Assembly (NCBI GenBank): GCA_903813345.2
Contig: CAIIXF020000007.1
Coordinates: 8,191,730 to 8,255,729 of the forward strand
Direction of reading: 5' to 3'
Length of the DNA stretch: 64,000 bases
Source: Owenia fusiformis
Lineage: Eukaryota > Annelida > Polychaeta > Sabellida > Oweniidae
The notes under the pieces are model-generated. The model was given only the letters and a program-made list of their open reading frames with translations, had not been told where the DNA came from and did no database searches. The translations under genes were made by a program, and so were the position numbers. Of this stretch, positions 12,038 through 26,900 are shown in pieces (within the stretch, counting starts at the first letter, position 1; the number at the start of each line of letters is the position of its first letter).

Positions 12038-13836
12038 TCATTATTGTGTCTTTCTGAAACTAACAATAATGTGTTCAAATCCTAACTTGCGATCGCGACG
12101 GTTTCAATAACCAATCAACCATACTTAAATACATGGACAATTTACACTGGACCGTCAAAACCCGACGTCAGACACACCAAGTATGAAAGACACGTGAAGA
12201 AAATGCCAGACACGAGAATAATGAGACACGAATCAAGAAACACACAACTTGAATTGAGACACCAGTCGGTAACAGAGGCGCAACTGTATTTAGATCGACA
12301 ATATACCATTAAGTTGAAAACAACGTAAATTGATATTTCATTTAATTCAGTAATATGGAAATATTCTACAGTTCCATAAAATTGATTACTTCGAATTCAA
12401 GGCTCATCATTCGTTACATTTTCAGTCACCTTTCATCAATTTTTCTAATTGCTTGATGTGTTTATTGTTGCCGTCTTAATATGTGATGTAAAGGAACCCC
12501 GTTGTTTGTATATGCAAGTTTATCTCAAATTCATAATTACTCGGTAAATCGTAAACATATCCAATTATAGTGGATGATGAATTAATCCTTATGGACAGTA
12601 ACCGGGATCATCCCCACGTGCTCTGGTCCTGTGATTGAATAATCTTTCATACTATTCCATGTACTTATCCTATGCAAGCATTAATTAATATCAAATTCCC
12701 AAATAAAAAGCTAATTATCGTTGTATGACATCGCAGCCTCAGTTTTATAAGTTTTCTTCCTCGAAATTGCTAGTTGCGAAACAGAAAAGTACACCAAACA
12801 TCAAAATGGCTGATTTTGTTTTGTTGAGACATATTACCAAAAACACTGTAATACCTCACTCGATCCCACCATCATCCGAAATAGTATTAAACACTATGTT
12901 GATTAAAAAGTATGAAGATGGCGAAGAGGCTTGAAAAAGAGCTTGCGTGCATGATAGAACAGAGACTAGTCTTATGGCTTGATTGTCCAATCTTTTGGGA
13001 TTTTGTTTCTGGGAATGAATATTGCGCGCAAGTTCAAATAGCGTAATCCCGTAGCAGAAAATCACACCTTCCGATCCCAACATGTGAAATTAAAATGAAG
13101 AAGGGAATAATTATTCCTCTGCATGATGCTTCTTCTATGAAAAAACAATATTTCGTTTGTTTATTAAGCTCTTTGTCTTCTTGGTATACTGTTAAAAATG
13201 TTCCTACAGTTGTATGTGAAAAAAGTAACATCAACAATTCTTATGCAATGTTAAAAATTTTTGAAACATGAAAGGTAGTAGGCCTATTATGAAACATATT
13301 TATGCAATTTTACGCAGGGATATTGAAATGTTATGTGTTGGTAAAACAATTTAAAATCGTTTTTGAATAATGTAAATAGAATTTAATATGTAATAAATGT
13401 TTCACCAATCAACTAGTATTTATGTCATCCTTAAATAAATATGCATATAAAATATGAATATTGCAAAAACAAACAGGATTTCACTGAGGTCAGGAGAAAA
13501 ATTAATAGCGACCTTACGTCAGCTAAACGTAGGCAAATACAGGTAGGGAGTCGGGACGCATTGACATTTAGAGGGTTTGAAGGGTCTGAACTTATTTATT
13601 CCCCTCTTGTTATAAATAATTGTCGAATAAACAACTAATAAAAAACTAGTTATAAATATATTTCGAGAGTAGTATAAAAAGACACACAGGGGTGGCGAGC
13701 CATTCGAAACAATTGTTACTTTCAATAAAAATCTGATACCGTTTTATTTATTGTTGCATATCGCATATGTTGAGAATCACTTGAAGTTAAGTTTACAAGT
13801 ACAAATCGCTATTGTTCTTCTGGTAAACTCTTTCTG
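12038..13836. other. Intergenic, upstream of the mucin gene; no gene seen
   Basis: AT-rich. Short ORFs on both strands (12725-12934, 12856-13237, 13441-13725) overlap each other and show no conserved protein features. An AGACAC motif recurs several times at 12170-12265. Confidence 0.5.
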
Positions 13837-13932
13837 ATTGGTCAAGACTAAGGACTTGACATTGGATAAGTCCCCGATGCTCTTCACGATATATGAAGCA
13901 ACTTGAAGAAGTCCGTCACAAGGAGCATGTAA
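13837..13932 (+). promoter_or_regulatory. Candidate promoter and 5' leader of the mucin gene
   Basis: A CCAAT-type box (ATTGG, 13837-13841) lies about 50 bp before a TATA-like ATATATGAA (13889-13897), a spacing typical of metazoan promoters; transcription would begin near 13920. An in-frame stop (TAA, 14007-14009) precedes the chosen start codon, so the ATG at 14040 begins the frame. If transcription starts near 13920, the leader contains an ATG directly followed by TAA (13927-13932), a minimal start-stop upstream ORF. A stronger TATAAAA (13673-13679) farther upstream is an alternative. Inferred from motifs only. Confidence 0.35.
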
Positions 13933-14039
13933 AACAGAGGAGCAGATACATTAATAAGGCTCCAGTAAAGATTGCCGAAAATTAAATAGCTCCATCAAGA
14001 TCTTGGTAAAGGACACATTCCGCAGTGCTGGAGGTGCCT

Positions 14040-14984
14040 ATGAGCATGGCACTACAACGTGCCTTCACGAGATTAGTTATTTTTGTATATATTGTTACAG
14101 TATGTTTTGCTAAACCAAGGTAAGTTATTTTCGATTCGGATATGTCTTTAGTTTGAAAAAATAAATCAAAAAGTTTGTTTTAGAATAAAAGAACGTAATA
14201 TTAATGAATCACGTCTTTAAAATGATAGACTATTTAGTAGGTTAAAGGAAATGCATGCTCTATCTTTTAAGAAATCAAAACACTAGCTTATCATGATATA
14301 GGGCCGCAAATGTCTCCTCAAAAGAGTAATGTTTAAGTATCTAATGCTGAGTACAATGTAAATGAAAAATCTGTCAATTGTCGTACATTTGGAGTCTTCG
14401 TTGAAAAAGTTTACAGAATCTCGAATATTACATCTTTCGTTCAAATTTGATGAGTATAATTATAACTTGGGTTGGAAGTGTTTTTTTAAGTCGAATTTAT
14501 AAATATATAATTGAACTCAACGATTTTTCTAGCTTACTTTTGCATATTGTCGCAATCGAAATTAAGAATGTGCCCTTCCTTAAATAGTGCTCAAAAATAG
14601 GAGGTAAACTTTGATCAGTACAAAAAAACAAAATAAGCAGCAAAATAATTATTTGTCCAATATATTTCTAATGAAGACAGTTTTTAACTTTCAATTCAAA
14701 CACTTTCTTATTCTTATGGAGTTCACTAAATGAGAAGCGTAACAGACGCCGTATTCCATAAATATAAGTATCAATAGGACATTCCTCGAATAGAAATGAT
14801 CGTACGAAGGATGCAAATGAAATAAATGAACATAAGATTCTCACAAAGGAATTTTTGTCGTGTAAATATATACATATTTGTTAACTTATTATCTTTACAT
14901 TGTTCAATTCTATTTGCAGATCTGAAAATGTTGATTTCGAGCATAGACAACATCGTCGTCATAAGAGGGACGTTCAAGAAATAA
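14040..14984 (+). CDS. Exons 1-2: signal peptide and short propeptide with furin-type site
   Basis: Exon 1 (14040-14119) encodes a short basic start ([11 protein letters not shown]), a hydrophobic core ([13 protein letters not shown]) and a likely signal-peptidase site after CFA, then donor GTAAGT. The second ATG (14046) has a better Kozak context (A at -3, G at +4) and may be used instead. Exon 2 (14920-14984) reads [22 protein letters not shown] followed by D (residues 39-44) fits a furin/proprotein-convertase site, giving a propeptide of under 20 residues. Both exons are spaced far from the rest, as for many secreted proteins. Confidence 0.8.
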
Positions 14985-17900
14985 GTGAGTCTGTTAACTT
15001 ATTAATGCATGCTTTCTCAATATTTCATTGGAAATCGTAATGCCAGGAACGTCGCATTGTGAGATCCAGAGTCCCTACCACCCCTCTTGGGCTGATGTAG
15101 AATGTATTTGTTGTCATGATATTTTGGGGGTTTGATTTGCAAAGTATATGTACCATATTCTCTGTAACTTCACGTATGGCAATTTTTTCTTGCCAAGAAT
15201 GCCTTATAAGCAACATCAGCACGCATAGGTGGGATCCACATTTCCTACTATCCCTTTAGATTGAGACAGACTGATGAATCAAAATGGGAAAGTCGTATAA
15301 TTTGCTGTTGTTTTAACTTCGCTTCTTTGTAAAGAGCCTCGTCCCGACCCCTATGTAACTAACATTCTAAATAGCACATTGTCTCTCTCTTAATCAAGAT
15401 AAGAACTGTCATTCTAACGCAATGATTACAGTTTAGAACAATGATTAAAATTCAATTTCTTTTCCCGGTTTTCACTTTGACATGAGTATTATTTACGAGC
15501 GAGGTTAACTCGTTTTTGGCATATTTGTTTAGTAAGCTGGTTTGCCTAATTGGGGGACTGGTTGTATTAGGGGGACGAGATTATCGATCCTGCATTTGGA
15601 TTATCCCTAGTTATTAGGGATTATCTCACGATCCGTTTTCCGGTGCGCATATGGTATATGGCATATGGTGTCGGAAGTTAATCGTCATTAAAATTAGTAT
15701 CACGTACATGGCTTTAAATTTTTGTTTTGAACATTTCTAGATATTAATGAATAATTTGACACAAATTTGATCTTTTATGGTTCCTTTATTACTTATGAAT
15801 ACGTATTTTAAAATACCTTAGTACATAAAATAAAACGTATATGGTCACTCTGTTAAAAACAGACTAAGTGTCATCATGCTATGGTTCGTCAAAATGTGCG
15901 TTCTATTTTTTTGAAGTGCCATAGGCAAATGGGACATAAAATGGATTTTTATGTTTTTGTGATCCCGATGTACTTCTTTGGTTAATCCACCCCTGTATGT
16001 AAATAGCATACATGATTTTTCTTTTTTATCAATTTATTTAAATTCCAAAACAAAATCGTCTTATTTATTCAGAATACTTCTTTTTCATGTTATTAATTTA
16101 TTTCTTATATAAACAATTACAATCGATTTAGCTAATTGCCAAGGTTTTACAACATTAGCGGCAATAATATACATATGTATGCAAATATTAGATATAAAAT
16201 AAAAAGGTTGTTTGGGTTTTTATATTCCAAAAATCCTGAAGGTTGTTTGATCTTTTGGGCATGTGATTTGATAAAAGGCTCCAGGGGACTTTTTGGATTT
16301 TAACAGTTCAGGAAAACGATTTTAACTACATTTCGGAATGATGTAATCGCCAATTTCGCAATCAAACATAAAACGAATATAATGTATTTCTTTAAAAGTG
16401 TGAAAAGTCGTGGATAATATCAAAATAACATTACTCGGGCTTTTCCATATAACTAAATTTTATTGAAATGAAATATAATGAAATTTTGGCAGGACCCCTC
16501 GATTTGGATCGTCAAGAAAGATAGGCATTTCAGCGAAGTCATTAGAATATAGTTTGCGGTGCGAAAAAGTGTTTTACACTCGAGGCCCCCTGTTGTTACA
16601 TCAGTGACAGCATCTACTTGTTAAAGTGCGACCGTATCATCTTAATCAAATATGCGACGCCATTTTGACTGTCAACTAATTCCAATATGACCATTATCAG
16701 GTTGTTGTCTCATGAACAGGGTCACTGCCAAGTATTGTATCCCTTTCATTTTGCCCAACGTGTTACCACAACCTTTGGCTTCAACCTCGACATCAAAAGA
16801 ATGTTTGTCCAAATTGTTGAATTTTTTATTGTTCAATAGAAATATAAACAAAATTAAGTCCATTGTTAAAAGTCAACCAAAACCATACATCATATCTCAA
16901 GAATGACAACTAGATACTTGTAAATGTTGAAATGTAACTTAACTTTGTCATATGTGTGATTGTGTATGCATACACCAAATCAAAAATTTTGGTTGACGTC
17001 AGCGTAACTATAGAAAAAAGTTTGAAACAAAATATAAAGCAAAGAACTTTACTTGCACTTATTAAATTAACATTTTTAATTTGATATACATGTCAAGGCA
17101 ATTGAATTGATACTTGGTACTTGGTCTCACGTAATGGATCACGTAATTACGTGTTTACACCAATCGTGTTTTAAATCACAATACTGACAACTATTGTGAA
17201 ATATATACGTCATACTAATAAATCAATCTCAAACCAATAGAGAGACATAAATCGTAACATTTCTTAAGTACAAAAATTACAACTGAGACAACTAAGGAGT
17301 ATAATATTATTTGTTTAAGAATGTTGCCCGAAACATACAATTGCAGTACTTGATAAAATAGGTCGCACGTACCATCCTTCATCACACAATGGCCAGTTGG
17401 CTGTCTAAATGATTTAGAACTTCGTTTGATCTATAAACTTCTACCATATTAGACTGGTCGCAAATTAAAAAACCCTTATTGCACAACCTACTTAACTGAA
17501 GATGAATGCTCCTTGCTCCCACTCTTTCTTCAGACTTTACTAACTTGACAACGGTCAAAATGTATTCTGTTCTTATAGGCATGTCATGACCGTCCTTAAA
17601 TATTTGGTACGCGAGTGGAATCTCAAAGTATTAAAATCTCCTAAATTCGGCCACTTACCTGTCACCAACATTTAGGAAAGTGCAAAAAGTACAAATTGCC
17701 CATTTTTATTACATATGCCATCTCATTGATACAGGGAGGAAAGCGAAGCGAAGATCGACAATACTTTCCCCGTTCCCAAACCAGTCGCCAAAGTATATAA
17801 ACGACCCAAAGTTGCGACAGAACAATCTTTGTCCCAATAAAATTCTGATATTAATGTTTGTTCTGGTCCTAATCTGATTTAAATTAAAAACACATATTAT

Positions 17901-20900
17901 ATAACAACAACAAGACGACGAATCATTTTATTATTAATTGTTAAACTGTTTTTGTTTCTTTGTTTTTCAGTAAGGGGACCAGATCAAGGACCTCGTAAGT
18001 ATATTTTACCATGATATTAAATGATTTCCCGAAAATAGGTATAACGAGAGGGGCTTTGAGCGAAATAAAATGTGAGTTGAAATTAACTGTAAGTTTCAAT
18101 AAGTTACTCTAGATTTGGTCGTAATTTTTGTTGCTCTTGTAGATAACATTTTAAGAATACATGAACTAAATATTAATTTTACAATATGTGCAAATTTAGG
18201 TCACATTTTAAAATACATGAACTAAATATTAATTCTACAATGTCACGTGCTTATAATCGTCATTTCTTTAAAACATCTCGAAACGCCAACCATATCTTTA
18301 GTATTTTGTCACTTACATATTTGATAAGATAAGTTGTCTATTCTTGTATCGATATGTTATTGTAAAGTCGTCTTAGATACATAAAACCATAACAATGAAG
18401 GTATTTTACCATGTTAACATGATCGATTTTGAACAACCTTTCTAAAACAAGAAAAACATACATGGACGAAAATGAGTTACATGTATCGTTTTGTTATCAA
18501 CCTCTGAGGCACTTCAGATATTTCTATCTTTGCAAAATAGTAATAAACATGTTGATTTTTTAGAATGTAACATAAATCATATATTTGAAGTAACCACTGG
18601 CAAACAGCTATGAAATATTGGACTTGAAACAATAGTTTCAAAATACTTAAAGGCCACTTCTATAGGGTGTAACGATCTTACCATGGAACAATCCCATGTG
18701 ACGTCATTAGAGTCAATCTGACCTAAAAACGTGAAAAACATGCGGCTATTTTCATTTCTTAGTGTTCCTGTTCCTATGATGAAACTGTTTGTGTAAGCTT
18801 CGAGTTGTAAAACAAACACTCAATGATTATTTTGATATAAATTATACCGTCTTTATATGCCTTTAAAAGAACTAGATATATTTCGCTATTTATTCCATTC
18901 CTGTGTACTCTGGTTTAGATTAATTATAATCCTACCTCAAATTTGCTATCACCAAACATAGTGCCAAATATGAAAACCATCTTAGAACAAAGCATGTTAT
19001 AATTGAATTCCTTAAACGTCCCAATATTCGAATAGATATATATTCGAATAGATATTTATAAAGTGGATACCATTGGACACAGCTCAAATTATGAATTATA
19101 CATTTGAGATTTATACTTGTAAAACACAAATACTCCGTATCACGAGGTAGTTGCCACGTACGAGAACAACTCTATTAGACTAGCCTGGGACTATGTCATA
19201 TATCAAATACCCTTTTTATATTTTAATATTTGTAAAATCTGTCTCCGCCCAAGAGGTTGTCAACCTGGCAAGGTCAATGCTTAATACAATAAGTATTAAT
19301 TTGCACACTTATATTTTGACACTTTCACACTATAGCAAGATGTACTACCCTTGGTCAACATACAATTGTATTCAACTACCGTTCTTATGCGAAAAAATGA
19401 GTGCATTTCTATAAAAAAAATTAACAAAATACATGAAATTAATAAAATCATGAAATTTCTGCATTTGCGTTTATTTCAATTCATAAAAACTTTTCGAGGA
19501 CATTATTTTGCAAGAATATTGTGACATAATGCACTCATCGAGGTGTTACACGCATCTGACTTCTTTGACATTCTGAAATTGAAGATAATGCAAAGCTCAT
19601 GTTAGCCATTGTATTCATATGTCAAATTTCAAGATATAAGAACCATTTTGTGCCGTTCTCAATACGTTTTTCGATTGGCCCATAGTGTTAATAAATATTT
19701 GATTTCTTAAAAAATGACACAGTTTAAAATTGAGATACATTAAAAAATTGACAATACTTCAAGAACGCATTTTACTTTACTTCTTACAACTGCCCGGTCT
19801 ATAATATTTTGAAATATCAATTTTTATCTCATAATGTCAAAGACTCGATGTATCTCAGAAAACAAGTACCCAATACATCGATACTAATTATTTGTAAATA
19901 AGGGAGTTACCCAGGGGTCCACTTTTAATTAATGACAGACATAAGAATATTTACAAATATTGGAGTAATGTGCTTATTTCTTTCTGTGAAACATTGTCAA
20001 TGCTGCTGAGTTCACTGAAATATTCAGCTGAAATATCACAGTGTAATCAAGAACACGGACACTAAACAATCAACTCTTCACAAATGTTTATGAATATAGT
20101 GCATCTAGGCTTGTTAGTTTTACTAATCATTTAATGTCCAAACAAACTATGAGTGCGGTCATTTTAATAACACCCATCTGTGTTTGTGTTATGGAATATT
20201 TTGATACATGAACCACTTAGTAAGATCAGCAATGTAAGCGTGAGATTCCCGTTTAAGATAAAGGTATCCCTTGCATTCATGAACATAACTGGGATTAAGC
20301 TGCTATTCTCTCCCCAAACTTCAACTTAAATAATTACCAAAAAATGGATCTAGTATGTTTTGCATGTCTTTGAATCCTTTCAAAGAGTTATTGCTTGAAT
20401 GATGTTTTGGCCTCTCTCATTCATTCAATGGCAATCTGTAAAAAGCAATGCTCATCCAAGTGATGGAAGACAAAATAAAAAACAATATATTTTTGTATTT
20501 TTTCAGAAACTGGATGTTTAGATCCCCAGTCTCCCTCTAATGGAAGAGTTCAATGCGAAGACGACGGGTGGGATCTGTAAGTTTATGAAATTATATTTTT
20601 AATCTATGTTTATCATTAATCTAGTATAAGATAATTATAGAATAATCTACAATAACATTTTCCTACACGTTGCAATGCAACTGCATCCGAACAATTAAGT
20701 ATAATTGTATTGTAAGCGAAACGCAACAATAAATAACTCTATAGATATATTGACGTTAGGTACCCTATAATATCCACTTGAACATTTCTTTTCCAGAATC
20801 TGTACAGGGACCTGTCTCAGTGGTTGGTCTTTCCCAACGAGGGAAGACTCGATCCAGTTGATCTGTGATCACTATGACGGGAGCTGGCAGAATGATGCCA

Positions 20901-23900
20901 ATTCGTATCCTGCTTGTGTTCGTAAGTAAAAATATATTCATGCAGCATTCTCTTAGTACTACAGTAATTCAAACGAGAATATTCGTAATTTGATTCATGA
21001 CATGACGTCATTTATTCATACAGAATTCCCTTAGTACTAATTCAAACTTAGTACTATACAAGTTTCCAAATTCAATTTCTAGCATGACGCCTTTAATATT
21101 GAATTGTAATGGTTTATTCTTTAACCCAATACATCGAATCTTAATCTATTCTCATTTCTCATCATTGTATGTAATTTTGACTTGCTTCATGACGTCATTA
21201 AATGATAGCTCTAGTGTTCCTTTAAATACCTGCATGCTTTCCTAAACTAACATTTATTTTATTTTAGCACACTGTTCGCTACCATGTCATAATGGAGGTC
21301 GATGCGTGGCACCTAACACTTGCACATGTCCAAAAAACTTTAGGGGCAATACATGTGAATTCCGTAAGTGGCCTGATACGTGAGAGTATAGCATAGATGA
21401 TTTCAGTCACAAGAATACAATAGTACACAATACCTCCATGAGAAAAGAAAGGATATTCCAAATTTTATCATTTTATGTATGGGCTAAATCTACCCTACCT
21501 TGAAATCATATTTCAAAGAAAATCTTTGAAGTTAGTAAGCAATTTTAATCCACATTTCTGAATGTAATTTTGTTCGTGGAATTCAAACCTGTTCTCATTT
21601 TTACATATTTTTGATATTTTACGATGAAAATCAAAATTACCTAGTCTATTAAAATAGGTCGGATATTTTTCGGATTATTCGGGGGGGGCAATTTTTGAAG
21701 GAAAATGTTCTCATCTCATGTTCAGGAGAAAGTTGTCGGCAAAATGATTTCCTAAATTTCTTTAAAGTAAAATAAATAAGTAATTGCCAACAAGTAGCTT
21801 TATCAAAATATCTAAAAATGGTTTCATGATATCAATGACCAATATTATAATACTCTACTTTCAGCCATCGATGCATGTAGCATAACTGACCCTCCTGCAA
21901 ACGCTAATGTATCCTGCACACATGACAACACCATGACCAGGTGTTATGTCTCATGTCAGAAAGGCTACCGCTTTGAGACGCCCCCTGCAGATGAATATAG
22001 TTGTGATATAGATGGGGACTGGTCCCCAACCTCAAACATGCCAGATTGCGTCCCTGGTAAGTCATTTTTAAACCCTTGTTAGCAAATGTTTTATACCTTA
22101 CATTTATCGAGAATATGACAAAATAAATAGCACCTGTTCTTCTTGACGCACAAAGTAAAAAGCTTATTGTCGAATTTCTTCTTGGGATGTTCTCTTGGTG
22201 ATTAATTGGAATCATGATAATCAATATAACATTTTATCCTTTTACATTTTATCCTTACAATTACAATGATTAAATGTGAAAGATGCAGGTAGTAAATAGA
22301 AGTGCGCAAAAGAAAATAAACACTGTATTATATTTGCAGAGGTCACTATCATTCCTGGAACCAATGTCATTCCAACATTTGTGCCTGTCACAGAAGCCCC
22401 TCCACCGCCTTTCGAAGAGCCATACTGCGCGACATGGGGCCAAAGTCATTACAAAACATTTGACAGTCGATATTATGAATTTAGCAGTCAATGTACATAT
22501 GTTCTAGCAAGAGACTGCGGATTAAACACATTTGATATTCATGTTGTTAATGACAAATCATGCACGGCTAATGATAAATGCAGTCGAGCAATTAAGATGT
22601 ACGTTGGTGAATCAGTGCTGGCACTGTTTAGAGCAGAGAATGGCCCAGTTGTGACATGGAACGGCGATGCCGTCTCAATACCAAGTTCAGTTGCTGGTAT
22701 AATTGTTGAACAAATTGCAGATTATATTTATGTAAGGACATCATTGGGAATAAAACTACGATGGGACAGTTGGGAAGGTATTTATGTGGAGCCTAATGAT
22801 GATATGATTGGGAAAATGTGCGGACTCTGTGGTACTTACGATGGCGACAGAAGCAATGATTTCACCTCAATTGACGGTAATGAGATGAGACTGGCAGATG
22901 GCTTCGCAGAAAGCTGGAAGATGGAAAACTTCGACGGTAATAAATTTGACGTTGTCCCTTGATTACAAGTATACAAAAGAGTAAATCATCGGGGAACACG
23001 CCTGTCTTTATTATTAAACATCAGGCCGATCATTTTGATTTAAATTTTAATTCCAAGCATCACTCTGAAGACTTAATTCGGAAATCTCATTTTTTAACTA
23101 GGACATAATAAGCTGAGAGAGAAGTAACATTCTTTATTAGATTGAAAACTTTTCGATAAACAAATCGAGACACTTCTAAACGTTTACTGTAACAGGCTAA
23201 GTGGCGGATCATCTCACCTGTCACGATTGTTATGTACCATTTTATATTCATACTTCCTGGTGGAAAAATAAAGAATGAATAGAAAACATATACTAGTATT
23301 TACAACAGGTAAGGCAAAACCCATATCAAAAATTCATACTATGTTATATTGTCCGTTTTAAGATTCTTGTCGAGATGTTGTCCATCCTGATTTATGCGAC
23401 CCTTCAACCCAAAGCGGTTCAATGAGACTGCGAGATGCCCAGTCCCGATGCCGTTTCCTTCTTGAGCCTCAATTCACAGCTTGTTCAGAGGTATAACCTT
23501 TTTTCGTCTTCTTGTGAATGAGAGCATGTTTTAACTTGATTTATAAAGGTTTTTCTCAAGGAATACACTAGTACTATTTTCAAAGTATGTTCATTCCAAT
23601 AGTGAATTAAAGCGCATTTTGGGGAGACACACGATCGAGCGACTGAAATTGCCTAATTTCAGGGTCTTTGTCTTATTTACTTCGTGTCCATGGAAAATAT
23701 GCATTTATGATTAATATTCTGGAGTCACGACGTTTGGATAGTAAAACGGTGGACTTGCTTTCTATTTTAGAAATTGGACCCAACACCATACATCTCTGCT
23801 TGCGAGAAGGACTACTGTAGTTGCAATTCTACTGAAAGGAGCGACTGCCCTTGCAACAGCTTTTCTGAATATTTCAGAGCATGCGCACGCATTGGTATCA

Positions 23901-26900
23901 AGAAAGTTCCAAACTGGAGATCAGGCCAAACATGCCGTAAGTATCGTCGTACCCATATAGACCATGTAAACCCAAATATTAAAGAATCAGGTCGCCATTT
24001 GATATAAATTCTTTTACTGAATCATAAAATTATTATAGCAAACCATGAATATTAGTTTGCATTGTTTAGGTTTTTACAAATACATTATCGAAAATATATT
24101 TCAAGGTCGTCATTTTTATTGCAGCAATTAAATGTCCATTCGGGCAAAACTACGACCAATGTGGTACATCATGTCCTAAAACGTGTGCCAACACGCTAGA
24201 TGCTTGTATAGGGGAACACTGTGTAGATGGCTGTCAGTGTCCAGCAGGACATGTTGTCTATGGAGACACTTGTCTGAAGCCAAATGAATGTCCTTGTGTT
24301 TACCAAAGGAAGGAGTTTAGTAGTGGTAGCATCATTGCTCAAGATTGCAACACTTGGTAAGTAAGATTTCGGGGGAACCTTGAAAAAACAGGACATATCC
24401 TACAATTTTATTCCTTTTTGATCAACATTTCAAGTCGCGTGATGATCGTAGGCATGTTCTGATACCCCCCTTTTGCTTTACAGTAAATGCAAATCCGGTA
24501 AATGGGAGTGCACGAAGCTTGTATGCACTGCAATGTGTTCAACAAGTGGCGATCCACATATCAAAACATTCGATGGCAAACGCTACAATTTCATGGGCAC
24601 CTGCTCCTACTACCTATTGTTCGATGAACAATACAAGATTATTGCTGAATACGGCAAGTGTGGCAGTTTGGAGTCTACCTGTACAAAATCTGTTGTCATC
24701 AAGGTCGGAAGTATCACCGTTCAGCTGAAGACTCATAAAGCGGTCCTCATCAATGGCGTAGAAATCGCTGAGAGACCACAGAGGTTACCGGGGATAAGGA
24801 TACAAGAGGCGACGTCCATATTTACACTGGTAATCATTAGCCATTTACCGCCCAGCCCAAGTGCCATATGTATTATACCGCCGGTTTTTGATGACATCAT
24901 AAATTGATTGAAGTAACTTGATTGATAATCCAATTAGTTTTAATACAAAGGTAGTTATAAATTATATAAAAAGTCACGGTGGCGCTAACCTTTTATTGTT
25001 AGTACAATGACACTTTGAAACATGGTATTATTTTCAGGTTCAACTAGACAATGGGATAAGAATTCACTGGGACAGTCAGTCAAGAGCTTACATCTATGCT
25101 CCTCCGGAATTCAAAGATAAGACACTTGGTTTATGTGGTACATTTAATGGCAACCAAAAAGATGACTTCACAACAAGAGAGGGTGATATTGAGTTCAATT
25201 CAGTTGACTTTGGAAACAAATGGAAGGTTGAGTACTTGTGTAATAATGTCGTTGACCCCGTAGCCGACCCATGTGAGATCTACACCCAACGAAAACCAGT
25301 CGCAATCACAGAATGTGCTAAACTGAAAAGCGAACTATTTGCTGGTAAAGAAATATATCTTCTACATGCATGAAACCAAAACGAAACTGATGTCACCCAA
25401 AAATGACATGTTAGAGTAGTTGTTCGAATCTAGCCTTATCATTATCACTCATAGACGATCATGTAATGTCCACGTCGTTGTTGTTAGAGTCACGTTCTTA
25501 ATATTTAACTTAGAGATTCAATTACAGAACTATCATTCATTCGTTACTTGGACTTTCTTTCAGATTGCCACGATGTTGTCGCTGTTGATACATTTTACCA
25601 AAATTGTATGTATGATGTGTGTGAATGCACTGGCTCTCTGGCTGACTGCCTTTGTCCCACCCTTGGTACATACGCCGATGAATGTGCCAAGATGGGAGTT
25701 CCAATGCAATGGAGACAATTCGTTACACCATGTGGTATGTATAAAATTATAGAGTTTGAGTTATTGGTTTGAATGATTGTATTTATTTTCTTGTAACCTA
25801 TTCACAGTAATAGTTTTTGATATTGTCTTAACAATTTAATCCGTCGCCCCGTGTTTTACCTTAACCCCTATTGGTATCCTGACAAATCAATTCTTGGGAG
25901 TTTCCATGACGAGTCACTATTTTTTCAGCCGTAAGTTGTACAGGAGGACAGACATACCAGGCGTGTGCGAGCCCATGTGGCCGCACGTGTAGAGATATCA
26001 ACATAAACCCAGCCTGTGTCGAGGTATGCGTTGAAGGTTGCAACTGCCCAGCTGGAAAAACTCTCAGTGAGAACAACGAGTGTATTCCCGTTGATGAATG
26101 TCCGTGTATTTTTGATGAGAGGGAATATGAGAGCGGATTTATTACAATCAGAGGAGAGGAAGTCTGGTAAGTATTAAAAATAGTGGTCTGGATAGACTTG
26201 GTTAATAGGTGGCGATTGCGCATGAGGGATCAGCTTAAAAAGTGTCAAGCAAAATATTGCTGATTCATCCATCATAAGTGCACCCTCTTGAAGTAATATA
26301 AGTCTTGATATAATTGAAAGCTGCTCTCAATTTCTGATTCGGTCTTTAAGTTCATATGGATTATTTCAGCCAATGTATTGGTGCACAGTGGAAGTGCGTA
26401 CCAAAGACAGACCAACACGACCCGGAAAAGATTCCACCAATCTGCCCGGAGCACATGGTTTATTCGGATTGTGTGCCAAATTGTCCAAAGACTTGCTCCA
26501 GCATCCAGTCTGACGATTGTGACCAGGTACACTGCCAAGCAGGCTGCCAATGCGCGGATGGTTACGTCATGGATGACTCGAGTCGTGTCTGTGTCAAAGA
26601 AGAGGAGTGTCCATGTATGCATGGTGGAAAGAGCTTCAGAGAGGGTGATACCATTACAATGGATTGCAACCTCTGGTAGGTTAATATTATATTCTGTCTT
26701 CCCTTAACTGTTGAGCTTTCCAAATGAGAAACGTCTGGATTGGAAAGACACAGAATGATTGTATCTGTATATGTAGCATGGTCAGAAGTCCCCGCAAATA
26801 AAAAAAGTCGTTTGTTAAGAATGCCTTGTACACACACTTGTTGAATGTTGAACGAATATAATGAAGTAGAAAGTGTTATAAATCATTGTCACCTATTACT

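Noticed and set aside
22937-22962. End of a short protein at the TGA after exon 8
   Set aside because: The GTAATA donor at 22937 joins in phase to a C8 domain, as expected after VWD1.
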